64,000 nt of DNA, taken from NCBI RefSeq assembly GCF_009827395.1, contig NZ_WTYX01000001.1, positions 708,001 to 772,000 of the forward strand. Direction: 5' to 3'. Of the stretch, positions 52,241 through 60,868 are shown one piece after another. The notes under the pieces were generated by a model. That model searched no databases, had not been told where the DNA came from, and saw nothing but the letters and a program-made list of their open reading frames with translations. Each line of letters opens with the position of its first letter. The first letter of the stretch is position 1. The translations under genes were made by a program, and so were the position numbers. Source of the stretch: Pontixanthobacter aquaemixtae. GTDB lineage: Bacteria > Pseudomonadota > Alphaproteobacteria > Sphingomonadales > Sphingomonadaceae.

Positions 52241-52978
52241 ATGCAAGATTGCGAGATCCAGATACGCCGCGAACTTGCCGCTGCTTATCGCCTGATCGCC
52301 CATTTCGGGTGGGATGATCATGTGGCCACGCATCTGTCGGCGCGATTGCCCGACGGTTCGTTCCTTATCAACCAGTTTGGCCAGCTGTTTGACGAAGTCA
52401 CCGCGGCCAATCTCGTTCGGGTTTCGATGCAGGGTGAAGTAATTTCGCCCGCGGAATCGGTACTGAACCCTGCAGGTTTCAATATCCACGCAGGGATTTA
52501 CGATGCGCGGGCCGACACCGGAAGCGTGATGCACCTGCACACGCATGCGGGGGTGGCTGTCTCTGCCCTTGAAGACGGGCTTTTGCCGCTCAGTCAAACG
52601 GCGATGATCATCTTGCCCGATGTCGCCTATCATGAATTTGAAGGCATTGCCGACCGCGAGCAGGAGCGCGAAAGTCTGGCACGGGACCTTGGCACAAAAA
52701 ACCTGCTGATCCTGCGCAACCATGGCACGCTAAGCGTGGGGGAAACAATAGCCGACGCGTTCTACCGGCTCTACTGCCTCGAATGGAGCTGCATTACTCA
52801 AATGAGCACGCTGTCGGCAGGGCGATCGGTACATCTGCCCGATCCCGTTGCTGCTGCCGAGGTCGGGAATGCAATCGATTGGTCCAACCCAAAGCGGTTT
52901 TCGGTTCGCGCCTTCTGGCCCGCGATGCTGCGCAAGGCCTATCGGATCGACAGCACTTTTGACGATCTGACCGGCTGA
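52241..52978 (+). CDS. class II aldolase/adducin family protein
   Basis: Class II aldolase/adducin-type protein, 245 aa. Zinc ligands expected in MHLHTHAG (two His, third nearby) and a third in LILRNHGTLSVGE; the N-terminal HFGWDDHVATHLSARLPDG is the family start. A strong GGAGGTGA site precedes ATG 52241. Members act as zinc-dependent aldolases, epimerases, dehydratases or decarboxylases; the exact reaction is unclear. It follows the SnoaL-like gene closely, which points to retro-aldol cleavage or decarboxylation of a pathway intermediate (inferred). Confidence 0.9.
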   Translation: MQDCEIQIRRELAAAYRLIAHFGWDDHVATHLSARLPDGSFLINQFGQLFDEVTAANLVRVSMQGEVISPAESVLNPAGFNIHAGIYDARADTGSVMHLHTHAGVAVSALEDGLLPLSQTAMIILPDVAYHEFEGIADREQERESLARDLGTKNLLILRNHGTLSVGETIADAFYRLYCLEWSCITQMSTLSAGRSVHLPDPVAAAEVGNAIDWSNPKRFSVRAFWPAMLRKAYRIDSTFDDLTG

Positions 52979-52989
52979 AACCGAACGAT

Positions 52990-53841
52990 CTATTTTCCTG
53001 CCAACTCGCTCGCTGCTTGGTCCATGCGCCGGAGCAGAACATGACAGGCGTTTTGCAAAGCCGACATTGCGGGGTCCTCTGCGGCGACCAGATCGCGCGA
53101 CAAATAGACATCTTTAGCCAAGAGGTCGCGCAGGTCTGCGACCCCTTCCGCAGTCGAATTTTCACGCCAGCCGACCATGCCGGGGACGACTTGAAGTGCA
53201 AAACTTTGCGCAGATCCGCGTTGCAATGCCTCGCGCAATTGCTCGCGATCAAAGTCAAGCGCTACGCCAATATCGAGGATCGAAGCGGCAAGGCCATAAT
53301 TGGCGATACAGGCGAGATTGTTGAGCAGCTTTCCTTGAAGGCCGCGGCCGACAGGGCCGAGATGCGAAATCGTGCCAATCGCTTCCAGCCATTCACGAGC
53401 GCGCGCAATTGTTTCGTCATCGCCGCCCACGAACAAGGACAGTTTTCCCTCAAGCGCATAGTGATGCCCGCCAGATACACCGACATCGATCACGCTGACC
53501 CCATAGGGCCGGGCAATTTCCTCTAGCTCTTGGGCCAGTCCGGGCGCGACGGTGGATGTAATGATGAAAATGCCGCCATCGCCTTGCGCTTCGAAAATCC
53601 GCCCATCGCCCGCAAGGTTTCGCAATTGATCATCAGTCCTGACACAAATGCCAACAAAGTCTTTACCCCGTGCGGCCTCGATCGGATCGGCTGCGCGCGC
53701 GGTTCCCTCTTCGTCAAAGGCCTCCAGAGTCGGGCCGTGAATATCGCAACCGGTTACCGCAAACCCCTGTCTGGCCAGACGGCGAGCGATGGGGTTGCCC
53801 ATCAGGCCCAAGCCAATGAAACCGACACTTGTATTCGACAT
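52990..53841 (-). CDS. 3-hydroxyisobutyrate dehydrogenase-like NAD(P) oxidoreductase
   Basis: Beta-hydroxyacid dehydrogenase, 283 aa. The Rossmann motif is VGFIGLGLMGNPIARRL, the catalytic Lys lies in GRGLQGKLLNNLA, and VSGGHHYALEGKLSLFVGG takes the place of the usual SGGxxGAxxGTL substrate-binding motif, so the pocket may differ. It oxidises a 3-hydroxyacid or related alcohol with NAD(P). Start ATG 53841 follows AGGAAGAGG; the longer frame to 53907 adds unlikely residues. It converges with the class II aldolase gene 11 bp away, and lies 120 bp downstream of the DUF3604 gene on the same strand. Confidence 0.9.
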   Translation of the reverse strand: MSNTSVGFIGLGLMGNPIARRLARQGFAVTGCDIHGPTLEAFDEEGTARAADPIEAARGKDFVGICVRTDDQLRNLAGDGRIFEAQGDGGIFIITSTVAPGLAQELEEIARPYGVSVIDVGVSGGHHYALEGKLSLFVGGDDETIARAREWLEAIGTISHLGPVGRGLQGKLLNNLACIANYGLAASILDIGVALDFDREQLREALQRGSAQSFALQVVPGMVGWRENSTAEGVADLRDLLAKDVYLSRDLVAAEDPAMSALQNACHVLLRRMDQAASELAGK

Positions 53842-53961
53842 GTCCAACCTCTTCCTTGGCGGTTCAGGATCGCCATACTTGTTTGCCTTAACGGCATAGA
53901 CTTTCAAAGCGGGGCCTCAAGCGCCTCTGCCCAAATATCGGTGTGGCGGTTTGCCCGCCAA

Positions 53962-55881
53962 TCAGGAACCAGTTGGCCGGTACCAGATTGGGGAGCTATA
54001 AGCGCGTTCTTGCAAGAATTCCGGCGCGCCGGTGGCGATTGGCACATTATAAAATGCGGCGTCGTAAGTCGTCCAGCGCGGTGTCGGTATCTCGAGAACG
54101 CGCACATAGTAGAATGCGGGCTGGTTGGGGTCGAATTCCGGATCGCGCCACCAAGTCATTAATTCGGGATCGCCGATCGAATTGCTATATCTTGCATTGG
54201 CCACATCGACGGTATTTCCCACCGGCTCGATGCCACCGTTCTTATCGGGTTTTCGGCTATCGGATAGCGCCACGTCAAACAGCTTCTCGCGCGGCGTTCC
54301 GGAATTGTCGATCCAACCTTTGACGATCTGGATCCGGTCCAGATTGGCGGCATCAGGGTCTTTGATGGCGTGAAGAAAGAAGACCGGGCTTTCACCGCTG
54401 CCGCCGTCCGCCAATTCGCTTCCCATTGGAACGCCCCGTTCATATCCGATCCTGGCGTAATCAGCGTAGTTCAGTTCTTCCTTGGTAAAGTCCCACCCGC
54501 CAAAAAAGCGCAGGCGAATACGCGTTCCCGTGGTGGCATAAACTTCGCGCCTTTTGAGCGCATCGAACAATGCTTCGCGCGTGTTTTCCGGTGCCCAGAT
54601 TGCGGTCAGGCCGGACGCGCCCAGCTGCCAATTATTCTGCGGTTGGCCCGCCGATTTGTCGCGCATTCGATCAGGGGAAGGACCGCCATTGGCGAATTTT
54701 CCGAAGAAATTGTCTTCCGCAGTTGTTGCCAAGCCTGTGTGGCTATCGCTGCCGCCAATCATGCCAAACTGGAACGGGTTGGCGCCAAGCTCCTGCTCCA
54801 GCTTCAAGCCATCAATCAACGCTTGCCGCGCATACTCATATCGCAGCATCCAAGGCTCTTTGGCGGTTGAGCCTGCAACATTGTATCGATCCCAAGTCTC
54901 GAAATCAGCGAAAGGGTCGTCGGGTGACAGCGATGGGTGGGTTTCGCCATCACCTTTGACTTGGGTCGCCTCGTAAACGGGCTCCCAGCGCTGGCGCTGT
55001 TCGGCGTAGCGTGCGTCAATCGCTTGGCCGCTTACGGTCTTGGGAGAAAACATCCGGCCATTTGAAACATTGCCGTTGTGCGCGATGGCCAAGCCTTGGC
55101 CGCCGCTGGCCTCATAGCTCTCAAGCGCTTGCCAAAGGTCTTCCGGATCGTTGCCGAGCGCCGCGTTGAAAGGCAGCGTTTTCCCGGCCTGATCAGCACC
55201 ATCGCGGTAGAGAACAACGCGGTGCAAATTGTCTCCTTTGATCATGCCGGTCCACTCATATCCGATCACCGTCGTGAAATGACCCGGGCGATTATATTGG
55301 TCAGCGATCCTGGCGGATTTTGCCCATTCGTCGCGCACAAATTTCTCGGGAAGTTCCGGCATCGGGCCATTGGCACGTATCACCGAGCCAAACGCGGCGC
55401 GAAGCCCCTTTTCAGCCGCTATCGATTGAACCGAGCGCCAGCGTTGCTCCAGTTCGGTTCCGGCAAGCGCGGGATGACCGGCATCGAGCCCGGGATAAAG
55501 TCCATAGTTCTCGGCGTGGTCTGTCACAGCCAGAAAGTCGAGCGGGCGCTTGAGGCGTGCGGGCATGCCGCTGTCGGTCTGCACGGTTTGTCCCATCGCA
55601 AAGCGGTATGCATCGGCCTGTGAGGTGGCCACCGTTCCCTGCAAGTAAGCGTCAGTGGAAATGTTGGTGTGGAGATGAAGGTCTCCGAAATAGACATTGT
55701 TGGTACGGGGCGCCCGCAATGGCGGCGAATATTGCCTTTCGCCTGCCGCCTTGGGAAGAAGCGATGCCGGTTCTCCGGTTTGTGCCTTGCCGAGAGGTAC
55801 GGCTACAGCGACGCCATATGTGAGCAAGGCCAGCGAAGCGGTGCAGAACAGAGTTTTTGTAGATCCGACGAGCCGAGTCAC
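53962..55881 (-). CDS. DUF3604 domain protein, exported
   Basis: Exported protein of 639 aa with DUF3604, a PHP-like metal-dependent hydrolase fold. The signature is NVYFGDLHLHTNISTDAYL with two His that should bind metal; FLAVTDHAENYGLYPGLDAG, IAHNGNVSNGRMF and GSDSHTGLATTAEDNFFG follow. A signal peptide covers about 1-33 (LFCTASLALLTYGVAVAVPL). The start GTG 55881 has AGGGAGA upstream. The family has no settled substrate; a phosphoesterase or other hydrolase role is possible. It lies upstream of the hydroxyisobutyrate dehydrogenase-like gene. A 155-bp divergent gap separates it from the acyl-CoA dehydrogenase at 56038. Confidence 0.9.
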   Translation of the reverse strand: MTRLVGSTKTLFCTASLALLTYGVAVAVPLGKAQTGEPASLLPKAAGERQYSPPLRAPRTNNVYFGDLHLHTNISTDAYLQGTVATSQADAYRFAMGQTVQTDSGMPARLKRPLDFLAVTDHAENYGLYPGLDAGHPALAGTELEQRWRSVQSIAAEKGLRAAFGSVIRANGPMPELPEKFVRDEWAKSARIADQYNRPGHFTTVIGYEWTGMIKGDNLHRVVLYRDGADQAGKTLPFNAALGNDPEDLWQALESYEASGGQGLAIAHNGNVSNGRMFSPKTVSGQAIDARYAEQRQRWEPVYEATQVKGDGETHPSLSPDDPFADFETWDRYNVAGSTAKEPWMLRYEYARQALIDGLKLEQELGANPFQFGMIGGSDSHTGLATTAEDNFFGKFANGGPSPDRMRDKSAGQPQNNWQLGASGLTAIWAPENTREALFDALKRREVYATTGTRIRLRFFGGWDFTKEELNYADYARIGYERGVPMGSELADGGSGESPVFFLHAIKDPDAANLDRIQIVKGWIDNSGTPREKLFDVALSDSRKPDKNGGIEPVGNTVDVANARYSNSIGDPELMTWWRDPEFDPNQPAFYYVRVLEIPTPRWTTYDAAFYNVPIATGAPEFLQERAYSSPIWYRPTGS

Positions 55882-56037
55882 TTCCGGGTCTCCCTATGCT
55901 TTGCGCCCCTGATACCACAGATTCCTGATCGAAAGAGCGGGGCGCCATAGTATCACCGTGGCGTTGTCTGGCTTTGTGCTCTTTATTCGATTGCGCGTAT
56001 GCCTAAGAGTGAGAGAGGCATTCAACGCGAGGCTTCG

Positions 56038-57183
56038 ATGGATTTCAAATGGACTGACGAAGAGCAGGCATTCCGAGAGCGGTTGTTGGCTTTTCTGGAG
56101 AAAACTCTTCCAGATGATTGGGAGCGGTTTTCACAGCACGGCCCGGCCTCACCGGAACTGACCCGTTACGCAGAGGAATTCTGCGGCAAGCTGGCCGATG
56201 AGAAACTGCTAACCCCGCATTGGGCCAAGGAAATCGGGGGCGAGGGTCTCGACCCCTGGCATCAGACAATCCTCGCCGAAGTAATGTGGATAGCCGGCGA
56301 ACCGCGCGGCGGCCAGTACATGAATGTCAACTGGATCGGCCCCACATTGATGAAATACGGCTCTGCGCTGCAGCAGGAGCAATATCTGCCCGAAATCGTC
56401 GAGGGCAAGGCACTGTGGTGTCAGGGATTTTCAGAGCCTGGTTCGGGCTCTGATCTGGCGTCGCTACGTACCCGCGCCGAGCTTGTTGGCGAAGAATATG
56501 TCGTCAATGGCCAGAAGATCTGGACGAGCTATGCGGGCCTCGCCGGAACCTGTTTTCTGCTCTGCCGCACCAGCGATGATCGAAAGCGTGGGATCACGAT
56601 CCTGCTTATCCCGATGGACACGCCCGGCATTACGGTCCGGCAAATCCCCTCGCTGATCGGCGAAGGCGATATTCACGAGGTTTTCTTCGATGATGTTCGC
56701 GTGCCCGCTTCGGCAAGGCTGGGTGACGAAGGTCAGGCATGGGAAATTATCGGCTATTCACTGACCAATGAACGCTTGGGAATTCCGCGCTATAGCCTGG
56801 CGCGCGCGGCTCTCGACAGGGCGGTATCGATCCTCGAGGATGCAGGCGATTTTGATGATCCCGGCGTCCGCATCGAAGCCGGGCATGCCGCAGCTCTGTG
56901 CGAGGCATCGCGGATGGCAAGCTACGCGATCGTCAGCAAACGCGCGCAAGGCGAGAAGATCGGGGCGGAAGCCTCTTCGGCGCGCTTCGCAACGATCATG
57001 GCGGAACGCCGCGTGGCAGAATTCGTATCGGAATATCTGCCGGAAGCGCTCTGCGATGCGCATCCCTATCTCAAAATGCACCACCAGCGCGGAATTGTTG
57101 CCGGGATCGCCGCCGGAGCTGCTGAAATCCAGCTCAATATCATCGCCAGCGATGTTCTGGGCCTGCCAAGGGAGCCGCGCTGA
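56038..57183 (+). CDS. acyl-CoA dehydrogenase, large subunit
   Basis: Acyl-CoA dehydrogenase, 381 aa. Motifs: WCQGFSEPGSGSDLASLRT, VNGQKIWTSYAGLAG, IHEVFFDDVRVPASARLGDE, and a Glu in SLTNERLGIPRYSLAR at the alternative (isovaleryl-CoA dehydrogenase-like) catalytic position. The C-terminal GAAEIQLNIIASDVLGLPR lacks the usual YEGT Glu. Start ATG 56038 follows CGAGG; the open frame from 55999 has no better site. The stop overlaps the next gene by 1 bp (TGATG), so with it this is a second likely two-subunit acyl-CoA dehydrogenase. Confidence 0.92.
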   Translation: MDFKWTDEEQAFRERLLAFLEKTLPDDWERFSQHGPASPELTRYAEEFCGKLADEKLLTPHWAKEIGGEGLDPWHQTILAEVMWIAGEPRGGQYMNVNWIGPTLMKYGSALQQEQYLPEIVEGKALWCQGFSEPGSGSDLASLRTRAELVGEEYVVNGQKIWTSYAGLAGTCFLLCRTSDDRKRGITILLIPMDTPGITVRQIPSLIGEGDIHEVFFDDVRVPASARLGDEGQAWEIIGYSLTNERLGIPRYSLARAALDRAVSILEDAGDFDDPGVRIEAGHAAALCEASRMASYAIVSKRAQGEKIGAEASSARFATIMAERRVAEFVSEYLPEALCDAHPYLKMHHQRGIVAGIAAGAAEIQLNIIASDVLGLPREPR

Positions 57184-58100
57184 TGCATCTCGATTTTACT
57201 GACGACCAGCGCGCAATTCTTGATGCGCTTGATAGCCTTGCCAAACCTTTCGAAAGCGCGCCGATCCACGATGCGCCGCTGGCTGCGACCAGCGCTGAAC
57301 TGAATTCGGCGATTGTCGAAGGGGGATTTCTCGATGTTGCGCAAGATCCCGATCTGGGAACTACCACCGCAGCGATTGTGATCGAGAGGCTCGCGCGGCT
57401 TCCTTTTGCCGTGGAGGCCGGGGCGAGTGCAATGTTCCGCCCGCTGCTGAGCGATCCTTCCTCGCAACCGGTCTGTCTGGTTGACGAGCGACACCTTGCA
57501 CGCCCGGTCCGTTTTCTTGGCGAAGGCGCAACTATCATTGTTGTTGGAGATTCCGTGCGCAAATTTGGCGCGGAAGCGGGTGTAGTGCACAGCGAGCCAG
57601 AGGCGCTTTTTGCCTATCCGATGGCCATGTTGAGCGGCGTTCCTGACGATGCGGAAAAGCTCAATATTCCGGTGGGTGAGGCCAAAGTTCGCTGGCAAGT
57701 TGCGATTGCCGCCGAAATTGCCGGATTGCTCGCCGCAGCTTTGAAAAGCACGTGTGAGCATACGACTGATCGAAACCAGTTTGGGCGGCCGCTGGCGACA
57801 TTTCAGGCGCTACGTCACCGCCTGGCTGAGGCGCAGGTGCGCACCAACGGGGTCTACTGGCTGGCAATGAAAGCTGCCTCTACGCTCGATCCCGCTGACG
57901 CGGCAATGGCTGCGCTTCACGCACAGGAATCGGCGAAGAACTGTGTCTATGATTTCCATCAATTTCTGGGCGCGATGGGCATGACGCTGGAGCATCCGCT
58001 GCATCTCTGGACCTATCGACTTAAGGCATTGATTGGTGAACTCGGTGGGCGGGGAGCGCAGGCGCAGTGTGTCGCTGACAAACTTTGGCCGGCGCGGTAA
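57183..58100 (+). CDS. acyl-CoA dehydrogenase, small subunit
   Basis: Short acyl-CoA dehydrogenase family protein, 305 aa; typical members are about 380 aa. It has LDFTDDQRAILDALDSLAKP at the start, FGRPLATFQALRHRLAEAQV and FLGAMGMTLEHPLHLWTYRL, but the middle beta-domain is reduced and the catalytic Glu region is absent. Such chains are the non-catalytic partners in two-subunit acyl-CoA dehydrogenases of steroid degradation. The start (ATG 57183) overlaps the large-subunit stop. It is not truncated: the length and the full C-terminus fit a beta-type subunit. The aldehyde dehydrogenase follows 31 bp later. Confidence 0.9.
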   Translation: MHLDFTDDQRAILDALDSLAKPFESAPIHDAPLAATSAELNSAIVEGGFLDVAQDPDLGTTTAAIVIERLARLPFAVEAGASAMFRPLLSDPSSQPVCLVDERHLARPVRFLGEGATIIVVGDSVRKFGAEAGVVHSEPEALFAYPMAMLSGVPDDAEKLNIPVGEAKVRWQVAIAAEIAGLLAAALKSTCEHTTDRNQFGRPLATFQALRHRLAEAQVRTNGVYWLAMKAASTLDPADAAMAALHAQESAKNCVYDFHQFLGAMGMTLEHPLHLWTYRLKALIGELGGRGAQAQCVADKLWPAR

Positions 58101-58131
58101 TCCGATCCCCGGCGCGCGGTATTGCAGGAAT

Positions 58132-59586
58132 ATGACAGACACTATGGATGCCACCGACTTTATAAGAGATAAATGCCTGATTGATGGCAAGTGGATCGGC
58201 GCAGACGATGGATCGTCGTTCGAAGTCACCAACCCTGCCACAAGTGAAGTCCTGACCTCGGTTCCCAAGATGGGTGCAGCAGAGACCGATCGTGCAATCG
58301 AAGCGGCGCGCAAAGCGCTGCCAGCATGGAGCAGTCTCGCCGCCGGAGAACGCGCGCAAATGTTGCGCAGGCTGTTTGATTTGATGATCGAGCACAAGGA
58401 CGCGCTTGGCCGGTTGTTGACGCTAGAGCAGGGGAAGCCGCTTTCCGAAGGGGTGGGTGAAATTTCCTACTCGGCCAGCTTCATTGAATGGTTCGCCGAA
58501 GAATCCAAGCGGGCGTATGGTGAGGTGATCCCAGGCCATGCCGTTGATCGCCGAATTGTTACGCTGCGCCAGCCGATCGGGGTGGTCGGAGCCATCACGC
58601 CATGGAATTTCCCTTCGGCAATGATTGGCCGAAAACTTGGCCCTGCACTGGCGGCGGGTTGCACAGTTGTGCTGAAACCCGCATCGCAAACGCCGCTTTC
58701 CGCGCTCGCCATCGGGGTTCTTGCGGAAAGAGCGGGCATTCCTGCGGGAGTGATTAACATCGTCACTGGCAGCGCGTCTGCAATTGGAGGAGCACTGACC
58801 GCTAGCCCCGTTGTTCGCAAGATCAGCTTTACCGGATCGACCGAGGTCGGGCGCGAGTTGATGCGCCAGAGCGCCGATACGATCAAGAAGCTCTCGCTCG
58901 AGCTCGGCGGAAACGCGCCGTTTATCGTGTTTGATGATGCGGATGTCGATGCGGCGGTTGAAGGGGCGTTGGTTTCAAAGTTTCGTAATGGCGGGCAGAC
59001 TTGTGTGTGCACCAACCGCTTTTATATCCAACAGGGGGTTTACGCGGAATTCGCCGAGAAATTGGCCGAACGCGTCGGGCAGATGCAGCTGGGGGACGGC
59101 ACCGCAGAAGGGACCCAGATCGGGCCGCTTATCGACGACGCAGCGGTCGAAAAGGTTGAAGAACATTTAGCGGACGCAACCGGATCGGGCGCGAAAATAC
59201 TAACTGGCGGGCGTCGCAGCGATTTGGGGCGGACATGGTTTGAACCCACTGTGCTTGTCGATGTTGATCAGTCCATGCTGGTTTCGCGCGAGGAAACATT
59301 CGGGCCATTGGCGGCTCTCATACCCTTTGCGAATGAATCAGAAGCGATTGCCATGGCGAACGATACCGAATTCGGGCTTGCCAGCTATTTTTACGCCAGC
59401 GATCTTGGCCGTGTCTGGCGCGTAGCGGAAGCGCTCGAAAGCGGAATAGTCGGCATCAATACCGGTCTGATTTCCACCGAAGTTGCCCCTTTTGGCGGGG
59501 TAAAGCAATCGGGCCTCGGCCGCGAAGGTTCGCGACACGGTCTGGATGATTATATGGAAATCAAGTATTTGTGCATGGGCATCTAA
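58132..59586 (+). CDS. NAD(P)-dependent aldehyde dehydrogenase, GabD-like
   Basis: Aldehyde dehydrogenase superfamily enzyme, 484 aa, close to succinate-semialdehyde dehydrogenase (GabD). The catalytic Cys lies in FRNGGQTCVCTNRFYIQ and the general base Glu in LSLELGGNAPF. Cofactor segment ITPWNFPSAMIGRKLGPALA and VFDDADVDAAVEGALVSKF are typical. The C-terminus PFGGVKQSGLGREGSRHGLD is complete. Start ATG 58132 follows GCAGGAAT. It oxidises an aldehyde to the acid for the acyl-CoA branch, possibly a semialdehyde released after ring cleavage (inferred). It is the last gene of the plus-strand acyl-CoA dehydrogenase group. Confidence 0.92.
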   Translation: MTDTMDATDFIRDKCLIDGKWIGADDGSSFEVTNPATSEVLTSVPKMGAAETDRAIEAARKALPAWSSLAAGERAQMLRRLFDLMIEHKDALGRLLTLEQGKPLSEGVGEISYSASFIEWFAEESKRAYGEVIPGHAVDRRIVTLRQPIGVVGAITPWNFPSAMIGRKLGPALAAGCTVVLKPASQTPLSALAIGVLAERAGIPAGVINIVTGSASAIGGALTASPVVRKISFTGSTEVGRELMRQSADTIKKLSLELGGNAPFIVFDDADVDAAVEGALVSKFRNGGQTCVCTNRFYIQQGVYAEFAEKLAERVGQMQLGDGTAEGTQIGPLIDDAAVEKVEEHLADATGSGAKILTGGRRSDLGRTWFEPTVLVDVDQSMLVSREETFGPLAALIPFANESEAIAMANDTEFGLASYFYASDLGRVWRVAEALESGIVGINTGLISTEVAPFGGVKQSGLGREGSRHGLDDYMEIKYLCMGI

Positions 59587-59604
59587 ACCATCAGGCCCCG
59601 TTGC

Positions 59605-60846
59605 CTATTTTTCCGCACCGAATGCCGGGCGGGGTAACGTCGCCAGACAGATAACACTTACCGCCATGCAGCCGATCGAGATCCAGAAGAATTGGTCGTA
59701 ATTGCCGGTATTGTCGAAGATGCTTGAGGCATAGAGCGGACCGGTTGCGGTTCCAATCGAGAGTGCAACGAGCAGACCACCGTAAAGCGCACCAAAGGCT
59801 TTGAGGCCGAAGTGCCGCGTTGCCAGATAAACGATCACGTCCACTTCAGCGCCCACCGTCAACCCGATCAGTGCGGCCGATAGAAACGCCGCATCGGTCC
59901 CAAGATAAAGAAAGCTGATGCAGGCAAGAATGGGTAAGCAGAATATCGCTGCACCCACATAATTTCCGGGCAAGCGATCCAACAGGAAACCTGTTCCAAG
60001 CCGGCCAATAATGGCGAAGATTCCGATCCAGAAGGCGAGGGCGCCTGCCTGCGTCGGCTCCATTCCGCTGTCGGTTTGTATCGGGATGAAGTTCACCACC
60101 AGCGCCAGAGCTACAAATGTGAAAAGCACACTGGCTACCAGCAAACGGACATAGACCGTGCTTTTCAGGCCTTCCAGAAACGAGAACCCGGTTGCCTGGC
60201 CGGGCGTAGCAGCGGCGGCGATTTCTTCGCCTTCGTGCGCTTGGGCCTTTACGTCGCGTGCGCCGCGGAAAAACAGAATAATGACCGGGAGGGCAATTGC
60301 AGCCCAGATCGCCCCTTGGAATATCATCGCTTGTTGCCAGCCATAGGCGGCAATCAATGTGGTCCCGAGCCACGGAAACAGCGCCTGGGCAGTCGATGCG
60401 CCGCACAGGGTTATCGCAAACGCCAGACCGCGCGATGCCTCGAACCTGGTGGCAACCGCGGCCGTCCAGATGGTGGCCTGCACGGGAAGGGTGGCGAAGG
60501 CCAGAACGGCCCAGAGCAGATACCAGTTCCACTCGTCACCGGTGGCGGCAAAGCCGATCAGCGCGAAGGCGCCGGACAGTAGGGCAACCCCGGCAATGCC
60601 GATGGGCCTTGGACCTACACGGTCGACCAGCATGCCGATAGGCACGGCAAACAGGCCCGAAATCAATGTCGCAATGGTAATTCCGAAAGTGACGGTCGTG
60701 CGCGGCCAATCGAACGCCTCACTGATCGGTACAACGAACGGGCCAAGGCCGTAAATATGGATGACGCTGGTCGCATAGCCAAGCGCTGCTGCGATGGGGA
60801 GTGTCCAGTATTTTCCCCATTCCGATCTTGCCCCGATTGCCGTCAT
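59605..60846 (-). CDS. MFS transporter, OFA/monocarboxylate-like
   Basis: Major facilitator of 413 aa, paralogous to the transporter at 40512-41753 (shared ATRHF(G/D) segment and MCT-type features). IYGLGPFVVPISEAFDWPRT follows helix 1, GMLVDRVGPRPIGIAG is the helix 2-3 loop. Start ATG 60846 follows AGGGAGAGAG; the longer frame to 60882 overlaps the CoA-transferase. It lies 22 bp after the class III CoA-transferase stop, so the two share a transcript. It probably transports a carboxylic acid used or made by the CoA-transferase branch. Confidence 0.9.
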   Translation of the reverse strand: MTAIGARSEWGKYWTLPIAAALGYATSVIHIYGLGPFVVPISEAFDWPRTTVTFGITIATLISGLFAVPIGMLVDRVGPRPIGIAGVALLSGAFALIGFAATGDEWNWYLLWAVLAFATLPVQATIWTAAVATRFEASRGLAFAITLCGASTAQALFPWLGTTLIAAYGWQQAMIFQGAIWAAIALPVIILFFRGARDVKAQAHEGEEIAAAATPGQATGFSFLEGLKSTVYVRLLVASVLFTFVALALVVNFIPIQTDSGMEPTQAGALAFWIGIFAIIGRLGTGFLLDRLPGNYVGAAIFCLPILACISFLYLGTDAAFLSAALIGLTVGAEVDVIVYLATRHFGLKAFGALYGGLLVALSIGTATGPLYASSIFDNTGNYDQFFWISIGCMAVSVICLATLPRPAFGAEK

Positions 60847-60868
60847 TCTCTCTCCCTTCGTGCCGTCC

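Noticed and set aside
57183-58100. Truncated or frameshifted acyl-CoA dehydrogenase
   Set aside because: The 305-aa chain has an intact start overlapping the large subunit and a normal C-terminus; short chains without the catalytic region are normal for beta-type subunits.
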